A DNA stretch of 64,000 nucleotides. It comes from Galaxea fascicularis (taxonomy: Eukaryota; Cnidaria; Anthozoa; Scleractinia; Euphylliidae). Below are positions 35,632 to 45,985 of this stretch, piece after piece. Each line of letters begins with the position of its first letter. The stretch's first letter is position 1. The notes under the pieces are model-generated. The model was not told where the DNA came from, searched no databases, and worked only from the letters and a program-made list of their open reading frames with translations. A program made the position numbers and the translations under genes. The stretch is from positions 31,660,882-31,724,881 of the forward strand of contig OX419338.1 in assembly GCA_948470475.1 (NCBI GenBank), written 5' to 3'.

Positions 35632-36620
35632 AAGATGGCGGATAAGTCGTGCCTTTGAAGCTCCGTCCGGTAAGATATATATAGCCTATGTCGTCTCAAA
35701 GGAAAGACAGACCGAAAACTTCATCTGACTCGTTAGCATCGCCTGAGGATAAATGGTGAAAAGAAATCCCTACTACCGAGTTTTCTGCCGTAGAAGTTCT
35801 TGTCGAAAACTGAATCCAACTATCACGTGAGTTTTCACGTGACACCCCCCACGAACTGAACGTTGAACTCTTGTAGCCTTCTGAGAATGTTGTTCTTGGG
35901 AGATTTGTGAGAAAGGCGAAGTCTTGTTATCGAGTTATCTCTGAATTCAGTCAATACAGTCTAGAAATACCTCTATGAAGTTGTCCTACTTGTGTATGAT
36001 TTTACACAATTCTTATAACTCCTTCAATGGCCGTCCATATTGGAAAGGGCTGGATTAGATCCTAGAGAAATTGTGTAGCTGGATGTTATTGAAACCCGTC
36101 GAAACAATCTTCATTCTGTTGTTGCCAACATTGAAGCCATTATTGCCAATTTAAACCAGGACGATACCGAATTGAAAACCAAATGCGGCGGTGACTTGAG
36201 GCTTAACCTTTACGATTTAAGAGCTCAGATGAGACCCTCAGCAAGCAACTTTTATACTTTGAATCTTATCATAGAAGAGAAAATCTAAAGTTTATCGACA
36301 TTCCGGCACACCATAACGACCTTTCTGACAATGACGGGAACGCGGGCAAGACTAGCGACACGTCTCAAGGCGAAAACACGAAAGATGTTGTTTTCAAGTT
36401 CTTGGGGGAGGAATACTAACATGTGCGTCTCGAAAGAAGATCGAACTCCACAGGGTTCATCGGCTTGGCAAACTAAGTAACGCCTCTCATGCTATTATTG
36501 CTCGATTCCTTCGCTATTTGGACAAAGAAGTCATGCAGAAAGCTCGAACCATGTTGAAAGATAAAGATAACGCGGCTTTTGAAGACATCCCTGAAGACTT
36601 TTGTTTTGAAATAGCCATTC
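35632..36620 (+). pseudogene. L1-type LINE 5' region and ORF1 remnant
   Basis: From about 36090 the plus strand shows broken pieces of an L1-like ORF1 protein. A coiled-coil stretch ends in YHRRENLKFIDIP after one frame adjustment (about 36263-36306), followed by an acidic linker to FKFLGEEY and a stop. In another frame, HRLGK and IIARFLRYLDKEV lead to EDIPEDF (about 36445-36605). These are the motifs of the RNA-binding ORF1 proteins of L1-clade elements. At 35632-35641 AAGATGGCGG resembles the YY1 site at the start of L1 promoters, so the element may begin there. No ORF2 follows directly. It is inactive. Confidence 0.7.
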
Positions 36621-37098
36621 TTTTATGGGATTTTCTTGACTTTTAAATTTATGTTATCGGGCAGCTTTTCATCCAAATATGCTTAAACATGCTTAAACTG
36701 CAAATTATTAGATGCCGTTCCATGTGAGATACCATTTAGGCCAAGTTGATTGAATTTCAATTAAGTTTGGATTCGTTCCCAGACCCTTATCCGTTTTCAA
36801 AGTGGGTTGTCGATATATCAAAACCAATAACGAAACGTTCAATCAAGGTTTGATGTAAACCTGTTAAATTTTTAAACGACCTTTTCTACAGCCCAACAGC
36901 CGATCTCTTTGATCATAAAGATGTAGGCTAAAAATGACTGATTTCAGGCCATTTTAGAATTTTTTCTTCTGCCCCAGTCTCCGCACTCCAGTGAAACTGT
37001 GCAGGCCCTCATGTGGCGTATCAGTGGGTTATACTGAATAAGATTACAACAAGTTTCGTTTTAATCTGAAAAACAGCTTCCCATAGACGCACAAGTAT
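36621..37098. other. Intergenic, nothing recognised
   Basis: Possibly the tail of the LINE remnant. No motif was found. Confidence 0.35.
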
Positions 37099-37543
37099 GA
37101 CCGCCGACTGGCTGGCTCAGTTGGTAGAGGGGAGGTCGGGGATTCAAGCCCCGGCCGGACCAACGCGCAGGGTTTTTAAATAACTGAGGAGAGAGTGCTA
37201 CCTTTGTAATGACATCTGCCAATGGTTAGACCTTTTAGTCTTCTCGGATAAGGACGATAAACCGGAGGTCCCGTCTAATAGTACTGGTGTGGGACGTTAA
37301 AGAACCCACATACTGATCGGAAAGAGTAGGGGACGTATAGTCCCCGGTGTGATGGTCTATAACACGTATTCTGTTCTGGGAGCACCTGCGTTGATCCTAC
37401 TGTTCATTCTAATAAGATTGTAAACTGCGTGACTGCAATTTGCGCCTAAAAAAGGCAGTCTGGCAAAGTCCCCCTAAAGTGTTGTAAAGCGCTTTGAGCC
37501 TTGGGATAAAGCGCTATATAAATCGTCATTATTATTATTATTG
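37099..37543 (+). mobile_element. Full-length tRNA-derived SINE with (ATT)n tail
   Basis: The head carries an A box (GGCTCAGTTGGTAGAGG) and a B box (GGGGATTCAAGCCCC). The body includes ATAAACCGGAGGTCCCGTCT and GGGACGTTAAAGAACCC, shared with the other two SINE copies. The 3' end AAAGCGCTTTGAG ... GCGCTATATAAATCGTC with an ATT repeat is typical of invertebrate SINEs mobilised by a LINE. The length is about 445 bp. Confidence 0.9.
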
Positions 37544-38577
37544 CAGTAAAAAACGTCTGTATGCCATGTACAATAAAAGCAACACGAGGCGCCGCAGCGT
37601 AACCCATGAGCTAATCGCCTACGAGTTAAATTACCACTTAAAAGTGCGCGCGTTATCAGAGTACACACGCACTGACAAATGGAATCTATTTGTTAAGTAA
37701 AGCCTACGGCTGCGCCACTGATGCCATTGCACTCAATGTATCACCAGAAATTCGCAACTATGAACGGTGGTTTGATCTTTGCAAAAGCCTACATATGAGC
37801 AAGGCATGGCTCCACTAATACTTTGGCTGCAAATGACGCTTCCAACACCAGCTCCAGACGGTAACTGTAGCGTATATCGATAAGCGGTGGCGTTTGATTT
37901 CATCTCTGCCTGAGGGTATTGCGTGTCAATGAGTGATATAAGAGGGACTTTAAGTTTCGACGACTGCGGACTACGGACTACGATTGGAGGAGGGCTATGC
38001 CGAACCCAGTTCGAAGAAGACACGCGGTCGAAGTTTCTAGTGAACGTTTTTTGTATTTATTTAGTTTATCAGGTCGTAGTTTGTCACAATGAAGTGATAG
38101 TAATTTGCTGGCCGTTATTTGAGTTGACTCAAACAATGTGCAGAGCATGACTGTTTTTAAGAATTGACAACCGAGGCAACACTATTGAAATTATAACTTT
38201 GTTTTCGAAGATAAAAATATCTTTCCAAGATATAAGAAACATCTTTTTGCTTCACGTGATGATATGGCAGCATAACTGAAGAAGAGCTTATGACCATTAT
38301 CAATCCACAAATCGTTTCTATCCTTATGCAAGACCAAAATTAATTCCATGTACTGAGAAAAGGAAGGCATCCCAGTTTTAGCTGTAGTCTTTACAGTTCC
38401 TCAGGACACCTTTTGTTGCGAAATTAATGTAGATGTGGACGTTTTGTTCTGATCACACAGTATTATTGTTCTGCAAATTAGAAAAGATAGCACTTGGTTA
38501 AAAAAGACCTTTTCACGGTTTCTGGCGCCATCTTGGTCGGGGGCAAACACGATTACAGTGAATGCTAAAGCCTGCGG
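37544..38577. other. Intergenic, overlapping frames without support
   Basis: Both strands are open at about 37700-38020 (minus 38023-37733, plus 37690-37818 without ATG) and the translations look protein-like, but neither has splice or promoter support. It may be part of an old element. Confidence 0.3.
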
Positions 38578-38741
38578 GTTCACACCAGCGTCGCAATCGT
38601 AATCGTAAGGATCAGAAAGTTTCCTTTTTCTTACACCGAGATTACGATTCCGATTACAGCGCTTACGTCATACAGAACCACGCTTCCTCGTAACTCTCTT
38701 ATGATTTTGATTGCGATTACGCTTGCGTCGCAAGTGTGAAC
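38578..38741. mobile_element. hAT-like MITE rich in GATTACG words
   Basis: The ends are inverted: GTTCACACCAGCGTCGCAAT at the left, and GCGTCGCAAGTGTGAAC at the right. The interior repeats AATCGTAATCG, GATTACGATTCCGATTAC and GATTGCGATTACG. It is 164 bp with no coding content. The superfamily is a guess. Confidence 0.6.
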
Positions 38742-39978
38742 TAGTCTTCATGATCTCCAGTGTGGTCTCTCTTGAATTTCATCAGTGCAGGTGGGCGGAT
38801 CAAGTCAATTCGAATTTGTTTATCCATTTAAAATACGAGCCGTCCTTGGCGTTTCTTAATTTGATCTCCGAGCCATGCCGCGTGGCTGTGCTTCGATCAC
38901 GGAATTTAGATTTAAGCCGCATGTAAAGGTTTCAATCGTTACTAACCCTGAATCAAGAAACTAACAGCTTGATCATGGTTCGATGCGTTGAAAAGCTTGA
39001 TATTCGACATGTTTAACAGCTAGCTACTTTTATCTCCAGCATGTCACGATTCTAATTATCGGGGAGCGTCGATATCTTGGTGTGAGTTACGCTGTTGTCC
39101 ACGGGAAATTGGAACATAAGGACACAACACGTCATTATCTTATGAAGTCCAAAATGCAGAAACAGATGAAAAGTAGAACGTGAGGCGACTAATATATTAA
39201 CACGTCCCAGATATCAGTAGTGTCGAGAGGCGTTAGTAATAAATCAAACCAAATGTCTTTAAAGTAAAACAACAATTTGAAAGTAAAACTTTCTTTAACG
39301 CACATCTTCGAAATCCTGAATGCATATCCAGTACGAGAAGCTGTCTGTTTAAGGATTAATACATTTTGCCATATGTGACATGTTACATCGTGACGTGGTG
39401 TCAGAAGTGGAATCCGAGACACAGAGAAACGTACTAGACTACTGTACGAAAAACATACTGCTGTCACGGATTCCTAATCCGGCGTCTGAACCCGGCCGAT
39501 ATGGTTCTTGAACGAAATTTGAATATTGTATGCGTTTTAGCCTGAAAGGGCATGGAATCAAATAATAGTACACTAAATATTTTAAATTACTTTTAATAAC
39601 AACTTTAAGTAGGGATTCGAGGAGATGCATTAATTGGGATTATTCTACATCGATCCCTTCATTTCTAAAACGTTAGCGATAGAATGGCTACCTCTTGTTT
39701 ATGGATAAGAAACATACTATTTGCATTGTGTGGTTACGGTTATCCGACGAATAAATCATAATTTAGTTTCGCGTAAAACATGTATATCAACTTTGGCAAT
39801 TTCTTTGGCAGAAATTTTCCAGTCACTTCCAACGGCACGTAATTATGGAAAATCAAACTACAGCTGATTCAATCTGGATAACGGCCCAATAACGTGACTT
39901 ACTGAGATAAAACGCTATGCTTTTTTTTATCGTTTATTGCAAATTAAAATTGAAGGTTCTGACGCGAAGGAAAAAGCA
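38742..39978. other. Intergenic with a possible LTR retrotransposon scrap
   Basis: TGGTGTCAGAAGTGG at 39396-39410 resembles the primer-binding site that follows the left LTR of Ty3/gypsy-type elements. No complete LTR or gag/pol could be recognised, so this is a weak lead. Nothing else was found. Confidence 0.25.
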
Positions 39979-39986
39979 GATAAAAG
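39979..39986 (+). promoter_or_regulatory. TATA-like box of gene C
   Basis: GATAAAAG lies about 120 bp upstream of the ATG of gene C. The same GATAAAA word occurs about 97 bp before gene D. Confidence 0.4.
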
Positions 39987-40100
39987 ACCAGAAACAACTT
40001 CTCTTTGTTAACAAACGCCACTGGTGCTTTAAAATCTCCTGATACGAAAAGTCATTCCGAGCTCCGAATTTCATTCAGTTGCAGTTATATTGAAAAAAAA

Positions 40101-42985
40101 ATGTGCAGAAACATTTTACTGATTTTAGTGTCAGTAGCACTGACTCTATCCCTTGAAAGTAGAAGCGAGCGATTGACAACTGAAGACACAGATGCAGTTC
40201 TTAAGGAAAGTAAAGTTGCGCGCCAGCGCGCCTATATACCCGGAATCTGTGGAGTAACCTCGTGGAGGAGGTGCAGAAGGCGATCTTCAGCCACACCACC
40301 TTTAAGGTAATAGAAACAGTCCATAAACGTAGTATTTTAATTTGCTTCCTTGTTTTCAGTTTATACCTAAGGTTTTGGAGTATCTTATCGTTTTGTGCAC
40401 GAAATTGCTTGGAATGAAGATGGATTCGACAACTAAAAAGTTGCCTTTGTTGTAGCACATCCAATGAAAAACATATTCACCACACCAATGTACCGTGTGT
40501 GAGCTAAACTACTTTGTTTTTGTGACATAACGCGTTTTCCTTTTTTTTTTTATCTCTCGACGAGAATCGTTTCTTTACTGACTGACGTTACAACACAAAA
40601 ATAGACTACGATATTTGGGTGGGAGCCAAGACATTTAAATTTATGTTATCTTTTTGGAAGGGGTTATTCAATGAATTTACTAGAATGTACGTAAGATGTT
40701 TTGTACGCGTATACTTTTAATGTATATCAATACAAATGATTGTTTAAAACACAGCATCCTCTAATGAGGAAAGGTGATAAGCATTTTTAAAATTCAGTTT
40801 TTACTTCATGGATAAATTACCGTTTCCGATAAACGATTCAGTACATTATTAAGATACAACTTGCAGTCGATCTAAAGTTATCGTTTAAGCGCACTACATG
40901 GCAATTTGTCGTTAAATAACATATTATACAAGTTTCATCGCGACATTTTAAAGTCATCTAAAGCGACCGCTTAATGAAAAGCAATACGATTTTATTTTCA
41001 TGAAAGTTACAAAGCCTAAAAACAACTGTCAAACTGACAAAAAAACATTCAAAGTTTAGCTCCAGTTTTTCCTTGTTAACTTGTACATCGATTAGTTCTT
41101 AAAGTATTTCTTTTTTGTTCCAATTATGAAGGTCTTAAATAATCCAAAGCGGCAGGTGCACATAATAAATCGATTCAGAAAATTGAAACCGGCGAGTAGT
41201 TAAGTCTAGAATAGCATAATAAGCTGAAAGTACATCATTGGATAATTGGGGTCAGTCTTGGCATTGATAAAAACATATTAAAACATTTATCCATGATGTT
41301 CGCTTACGGTTTGAAAAGCTATATTCACTAAGCTAAAATACGAACGATTTCGACTTTTAAGTCAACTTCACGAAGGGTAGTTGTCAAAAACGTTTTCGTG
41401 TTTTTCTGTTTTAGCTTTCTTTACTTTGGTTGGCGTTGTAAAACTCGTACTTTAATTTTAATTTTAGTGATTTATGAATGATGAACACGGTAAAAACACA
41501 TACATACTTGCATGCGAGATGTAATTAACTGCCGGACATCAAACAGTTCATAATCTTGGCTAATTTAAAGGAGTACTTAACAACAAAGAAGGTTAACAAA
41601 TGAAGAAAAATAAAAAATTCTTGAAGCTAGAAAAAATAAAAGGTAACAAACGAACTATGTACGGATGTGCAGATGAATAGTGAAAAAAGGTTCTGAAACA
41701 CAAAATCGGGGTCAAAAGGATGCGAATGTGTTAGAACAAAACTGATCTTGATCGAGCAAATTTAGTTGAGTTTCAAAGTTTGAATTTGTAACCATCTAAA
41801 ATTGCACCGCTAATTTTAAATTTTGAAACTATTCCAAAAATACTTAGCCTTTGTTTCTAGTTTTAATCATTTTTTATAAGTTTCAAAACTTACGAAACAC
41901 TAAGCATCAATTGTTACACGACCGAACTATTCCTGATTTGACGACGCCAACTGCTTTCCATGGATGTTTACCGCGATGCACATCAGTATGTGACGTCATA
42001 GGAATAGACCAACGCACCTCACTGGCTCGGCCGTGTGACAGATGTTGGCTAGATTTATCGATCTTTACATCACTAATAAGTCCAGGTTTGGTCAAACCAA
42101 AAAGTAAAAGGTACAATGTATTTTGAGCAGGTGCAATGATTTATTGTAGCGAAAAACACATTTTGAACTTAGGTGCACTTTAAACACATCCCTTAAATCG
42201 CCATCACAAGATATAACTGCCCACCAATTATCATGTAAAAAATCACTTAGTATTTAGTCAGATATTATGTATTTTCCATGGAATCACAAACTAGAAGAAA
42301 TGTGCAAGTCACTCGAAAAACAACCCTGAACAGAAACGTAGAGTCCATATAAGTCCTTAGCCCTACTTTATCTACAATGGGATTCCCCTTGATTTCATTC
42401 CTACGGATTTTGGGGTAGAGGGGAGGGGGCTTTTTTCCGTGGTAAGTGGAAGAACACTACACCTATGACCGTGTTACTGAAGTGCCCTAAAGTGCGTATA
42501 AGCCACTTTCCTTTGATAACCTCAAAGTGGTATAATTTTGTCGTATGACGTGGAAGTTAATTGGGAACAATCGCTTTTCTCCATTTCTCTTTAGCATCAT
42601 CTTTCAAGTTAAACCCGAAGTCATGCAAAACACTAAAAAAATGCAAAATGACACAGAGGTTGTAAAAGCTGTAACAATAACGCTTATAATTTTTTTTAAC
42701 GAAAGTTAGAATATTGTTAGAAAGAAGGGGTGCTCACAACCTTGTTGCCATGGAAACATGAAATTAACCCAAAAAAGAAACATACCACGTTTTCCTTTGA
42801 ATTTTAGCACCTAAAGTTTACCGCAACACAATTTAAAATGAAAATCAGGAATCAGCCAAGACCTGGGCTTCGTTTAAGTGAAGCAATTCAAGGATTTATT
42901 TCCTTTACACAGGCGACGAAGAAATTACCAGAAGGCGGAGTTTGACCTGAATGAAGAGTACATGAGAGATTCAAGCGACAGCTGA
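40101..42985 (+). CDS. Peptide gene C: secreted CG-core precursor, subfamily I
   Basis: Exon 1 is 40101-40306 (donor TTTAAG|GTAATA) and exon 2 is 42913-42985 (acceptor TTTACACAG), joined in phase 2 so that AG plus G forms Arg69; the protein has 92 residues. Residues 1 to about 18 are a signal peptide (NILLILVSVALTLS). An acidic pro-region leads to Arg41-Gln-Arg43. The core is AYIPGICGVTSWRRC (C50 and C58), followed by Arg59-61, Ser, Ser. The core and the CRRRSS tail are nearly those of gene B on the opposite strand. Exon 2 continues basic (RRRN) and turns acidic (FDLNEEY), as in gene B. The phase differs from the other members, which is the main caution, but the resulting tail is a good family match. 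The release of a cyclic cationic peptide is inferred. Confidence 0.8.
40307..42912 (+). other. Intron of gene C
   Basis: This 2.6-kb AT-rich intron contains an unsupported 91-codon frame at 41851-42126. No second motif-bearing exon was found. Confidence 0.5.
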
Positions 42986-43066
42986 GAGAGGAGACATGTG
43001 TTCGGAGCAATCTGTATCCTATTGGCTATCGAAGTTACGTGGAAGAATGACTTGAATTCTGCACGT

Positions 43067-43222
43067 AATAGGCCATATTCGTATTCTCGGTATTGAACTG
43101 GATCTAGCATGAAGTGGAGGCTCTTGCGGGGGAATCTTTTCATACGTAAATGTATTCCCCCGCAAGAGCCTCCACTTCATGCTAGATCCAGTTCAATACC
43201 GAGAATACGAATATGGCCTATT
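43067..43222. mobile_element. Perfect foldback element, copy 2
   Basis: Two exact 69-bp arms (43067-43135 and 43154-43222) flank an 18-nt loop (CTTTTCATACGTAAATGT). The arms are identical to those of copy 1 at 18891-19048. The loop is the reverse complement of the copy 1 loop with two substitutions, so the copies sit in opposite orientation. It begins 82 bp after the stop codon of gene C and before its first AATAAA, so it is probably transcribed in that 3' UTR. Confidence 0.9.
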
Positions 43223-43303
43223 GAAATTATCGAATAATAGAAAAAACTAAGCAAGATCAAAGGATATAGTTTGCTAATTTGTTATGCGAAACTCTTTCAG
43301 ACA

Positions 43304-43370
43304 AATAAATGAAATAACTTTTCCGCGTTCAATCGGTCTTTAAATTGTGTTTGTGCTATTGGAAAATAAA
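43304..43370 (+). terminator. Polyadenylation signals of gene C
   Basis: AATAAA occurs at 43304-43309 and again at 43365-43370. These are the first such hexamers downstream of the gene C stop. Confidence 0.5.
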
Positions 43371-43900
43371 ATGATGAACTTACTCTCAGGAAAAGCATCC
43401 GAAAATGGGTATGCACTTACTTTAGTATGTTTTTGTCGCTTGAATGTAGCGATATCTAAAGCAAAATGAACAGCGTTTCGAAACACACACAAAAGAAATC
43501 ACGATTGGCGAAAGCAACCGCCATTGATGTTTGTAGTATCCTTGTCAGTTTGTCGGCTAGGAAACTACGCTTTGTCCAAGCCAATCAAAGTTTTTGTTTC
43601 ATTTGAAGAACCAATCAGAAAACTAGTACAAATTCTGCCCCAATGGGGAAATGAAATTCTCGGCTCCAGCGACCAGAGGCCCGTCCCACGCCTTCTATTT
43701 TGGTTTTCAGGTATATTTATGTTTTTTCAACTGGCCCCTGGAGCTAGGGTGCTTGAATTTGAACGGGCAGATTATTCCTCCGAAGGGGCAAACAACACCA
43801 TTAGTCTTACCGTTTCTTAAAGTGACGATACTCCCATAAACGTGACTTGTTATTATCGCTTCCTTTCTCGTCCACTTTCGCAACAACCGCGCAAATATTA
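43371..43900. other. Intergenic, nothing recognised
   Basis: The 98-codon frame at 43524-43820 has no splice, promoter or motif support. Confidence 0.35.
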
Positions 43901-44926
43901 GGACGGCAACGGCAACGAGAACGTCATTTAAAAATACAACTCCTCGTTTTTGTCAGTTCTTTCGCAATCATTCCAATTTGTTTAACTCGGAAAATGCTGG
44001 CGAACTCTCCTGCAACTAAGTTAGTATGAACGACGTCGAAGTCATGAAAAAGGGAGAGGATTTTGCCGTCATACGCTCACGTTCTCGAGAAAACCTAAAA
44101 GTTGTTTGGCAGAGGACGGTAAAGAAATGTACCAAAATGCAAAACGCACGTGCAGGGAGTTTAAGCAACGACGACGGCGACGGCAACGAGAACGTCATTT
44201 CAAAATATAACTTCTCGTTTTCATAACTTTTTCGTGATTATTCCAATTTGTTTAACATGCCGTTTGTACTGGCGAGCTGTCCAGGGTCTAAATTACTGTG
44301 AACGGTGTAAAAGCAAAGAAAAAGAAAGAAGATTTTGCGGTAAATAAAAATACACTCACTTTCTCGAGAAAACTTTAAATTTGGTCATTTCGCGTTGTTG
44401 TTTTGCAGAGGACGGCAAAGAAATGTACCAAAATGTAAAACGCACCTGCAGAGCGATTGTTTTTGCTCACTAAGCCCATTGTTTTGTGGCGTTCTCGTTG
44501 CCTTTGCCGTCCTCGTTTCTTTAAACTCCTTATTGAGTGACAACGACGGCGACGGCACTGAAAACGTCATTTCAAAACGGAATTTCTTTTGAAGAATTAT
44601 AGCAGAATACCTCTTGCAACGTTTCCTTAAAAGAAAATTGGCGTCTTAAGAAACGACGACGGCGCAACGCAAGTGTCATTTTAAAACTATTCAAGTTTGT
44701 TTAACATAGAAAATGGTGACGAATTGTCCAGGGACTAAATTATTACGAACGCTGTTAAAGTGAAAGAAAAAAAGGTTATCATTTCACGTTGTTGTTTTGC
44801 AAAGGACGGGAATGAAATGTGCCAAAATCTGAAAGGCATGTGCAGAGCCGTTATTTTTGTTAAACCTATTGTTTCGTCAAGTTCTCGTTACCGTTGCCTT
44901 CCTCGCTTCTTGAGCTCCCTAATTTT
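43901..44926. repeat. Cluster of related terminal-inverted-repeat elements
   Basis: The word GACGGC(A/G)ACG(G/A) ... GAACGTCATTT recurs at about 43901, 44168, 44543 and 44652. Its inverse, TTCTCGTTGCC then GTCCTCGTTTCTT, recurs at about 44490-44520 and 44885-44915. The clearest unit is 44156-44529: the left end GGAGTTTAAGCAACGACGAC and the right end CCTCGTTTCTTTAAACTCC are inverted. A second, more decayed unit is about 44640-44925. Internal blocks (GTTTGGCAGAGGACGG, AAATGTACCAAAATG) are shared between units. This is a nest of one MITE family, not a coding array. Confidence 0.7.
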
Positions 44927-45888
44927 TAATGTGTTGTTTACGTTGTCTTGAAAATACATTTTTAACGTCCATCATGTAACTAACAAAGCAGTACACTTAA
45001 CTCTTAAAAGCGCTTTTCTGGAGAAGAACCTAAAAAGTCTCTAAAGTAACATGAAAGTTTAATTTATGGTATAGAAATTTTTAATAGGTGATGACATTGT
45101 ATTTAAAATATTTTTGAAGGCTCTCCATAATTTTGGAAAGCAACAATTCGCTCACAAATAACAATCAATCCAATGTTGTTCGTGGTTTTACAATAATTCC
45201 TGGATTTTACTCAACGCAAAGTCCAAAGCATCGTCACTTCCAAAAAAATTAAGAACTGACCCAAGTTCTAAAATCATAATTCACGTCATAATTCTTAGTT
45301 ACATCGTCGTTTATTTTGACCACGTTTTAAGTACACTTCACACACATGACAGAATCATTATGTTGCTAAATCTTTAACTTGAAAGGTACACATAATTTGA
45401 GTAATCGAAAAGAAATTTATGAAGATCATGTTTTGATGCGAATAAAAACTTAGACCGTAAAATATGCTGTCAATTAACTGTTAAAAGAGTGACCGAAACA
45501 AATAATCGTTCTTTTCAGTTTTCTGGCTCGAACTCTTTGTGAGCGAACTCAAATTTGAGGGAACTGAGCCAATAAAGCTGGAAGCACGGTGTGATATCTC
45601 GCGCGGAGGCGTCTATTAATATGAATCTTTAATCCAATTTGGTCAAAAAAGTTGAAATGAGTTGTAATCATGGTAGTGGGCGCTTTTCTAGAGCTTCTGT
45701 AACACAAACTGTGGAAATGGTTTTTGGCGCGGAGGCGTTTCTACTTAAATATATTATTAAGTTTCTTCCGATTTCATCACGAAAATGATGTAGCAATGAT
45801 TGTCATTGTAAATTGGAAACACCCAGAGTTAACTAACGCATCACGCTACCGAAGCTCTCGAACTATCTTCCACCGGACAAGAAAACGA
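44927..45888. other. Intergenic upstream of gene D
   Basis: No gene or element was recognised. GCGCGGAGGCGT occurs twice (about 45600 and 45727), hinting at a short upstream duplication near the gene D promoter. Confidence 0.4.
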
Positions 45889-45896
45889 GATAAAAA
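45889..45896 (+). promoter_or_regulatory. TATA-like box of gene D
   Basis: GATAAAAA lies about 97 bp before the ATG of gene D, the same word and distance range as for gene C. Confidence 0.35.
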
Positions 45897-45985
45897 GACT
45901 GTAACTTCTTTTCTCTCTGTCATTAGTAGGTGTAACTCACCAGGTGCAGTGAGGGCGTTAACAACTGCATTGCACCGGTACTGTC

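Noticed and set aside
37099..37170. tRNA gene on the plus strand
   Set aside because: Both internal promoter boxes are present, but the anticodon arm is collapsed and the sequence runs into a SINE body with an ATT tail.
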